Source of the DNA: Desulfobacterales bacterium | GTDB lineage: Bacteria; Desulfobacterota; DSM-4660; Desulfatiglandales; B25-G16 | DNA: 5,459 nucleotides | Assembly (NCBI GenBank): GCA_013375335.1 | Contig: JABXJZ010000107.1 | Span: 1 to 5,459, forward strand | Direction of reading: 5' to 3' | Part shown: one piece after another, positions 5,306 to 5,459 of the stretch | How positions within the stretch are numbered: the stretch's first letter is position 1 | Layout: every line of letters begins with the position of its first letter | Notes under the pieces: generated by a model | Told to the model about the DNA's origin: nothing | Database searches by the model: none | What the model saw: the letters and a program-made list of their open reading frames with translations, nothing else | Made by a program: the position numbers and the translations under genes

Positions 5306-5344
5306 GAATAGTATTCTGCCTGCGGTGAGAGATGAATACTATTC
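5306..5344. promoter_or_regulatory. Twin 11-bp palindromes GAATA(G/C)TATTC, probable operator pair
   Basis: GAATAGTATTC (5306-5316) and GAATACTATTC (5334-5344) are each perfect palindromes around one central base and are exact reverse complements of each other; centres are 28 bp apart. An extra GAATAC half lies immediately upstream (5300-5305) and an ACTATTC half at 5432-5438, just before the last SD. They sit upstream of the gene that begins at the window end, as expected for sites of a dimeric regulator. As RNA the two copies could also form one 11-bp stem with a 17-nt loop. I cannot name the regulator family from the site. Confidence 0.55.
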
Positions 5345-5452
5345 CGGCAAAACCAAGGAATCCCCTAGAAGGAGGTGATGCACGTATCTCTGAGGGAAGG
5401 CATGCTGCCTGATTTTGTTCTAATGTCCAACACTATTCAGCAGGAGGACACA

Positions 5453-5459
5453 ATGAAAA
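5453..5459 (+). CDS. Start of the next gene (3' end outside window)
   Basis: ATG 5453 follows AGGAGG (5442-5447) with 5 nt between, a good initiation site, but only two codons and one base are inside the window, so the product cannot be judged. The same frame is open upstream with further ATG codons at 5378, 5402 and 5423. The one at 5378 overlaps the end of an unusually perfect SD (AAGGAGGTGAT, 5369-5379) with only 2 nt between core and start, too close for normal initiation. If an upstream start is used, the protein would gain up to 25 residues. Position and upstream palindromes suggest a regulated gene, perhaps the rest of the sugar transporter or a regulator. Confidence 0.5.

Noticed and set aside
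5238..5378. 46-codon plus-strand ORF ending in TGATG with ATG 5378
   Set aside because: The stop-start overlap is tempting, but there is no SD, the ORF runs through the hairpin and both palindromes, and the translation looks random.

Overview
The window is bacterial: polycistronic layout, strong Shine-Dalgarno (SD) sequences, a TRAP transporter, a MalK-type ATPase and a bacterial-style small heat-shock protein. Base composition is intermediate. Arginine is often AGG/AGA and isoleucine often ATA, a habit common in thermophilic or anaerobic lineages. The split (two-gene) transketolase fits the same groups (Firmicutes, Desulfobacterota, Thermotoga and various candidate phyla) as well as archaea. 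I cannot name a genus. All confident genes lie on the + strand.

Layout. (1) 1-1114: the end of a TRAP transporter large permease (DctM), then 13 nt later a short-chain dehydrogenase/reductase (SDR) behind a perfect 12-nt SD. This is the tail of an operon for uptake and oxidation of an organic or sugar acid, or a polyol. (2) 1115-1795: a monocistronic hsp20-family small heat-shock gene with its own candidate promoter and a strong intrinsic terminator. (3) 1796-2178: about 380 bp without a confident gene. It holds a candidate minus-strand promoter with a 22-codon SD-led ORF, a good plus-strand promoter whose -35/-10 also resembles a sigma-32 heat-shock promoter, and a leader with a possible short upstream ORF. 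(4) 2179-5093: a compact operon of transketolase N-terminal subunit, transketolase C-terminal subunit (start abutting the previous stop) and a MalK/UgpC-type sugar ABC transporter ATPase. (5) 5094-5459: a regulatory region with a TTGACA-type promoter, a terminator-like hairpin with a competing hairpin, and twin 11-bp palindromes GAATA(G/C)TATTC. It ends at the first codons of another gene.

How it fits together: the transketolase pair would move two-carbon units between sugar phosphates, and the ATPase would energise a CUT1-type sugar importer whose permeases and binding protein are not visible here. Together they suggest a pentose, branched-sugar or polyol catabolic module. The unusual parts are regulatory rather than enzymatic: the possibly heat-shock-like promoter of the transketolase operon next to hsp20, and the paired palindromes before the last gene. 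I found no CRISPR array, tRNA, rRNA, insertion sequence or clearly novel protein system.
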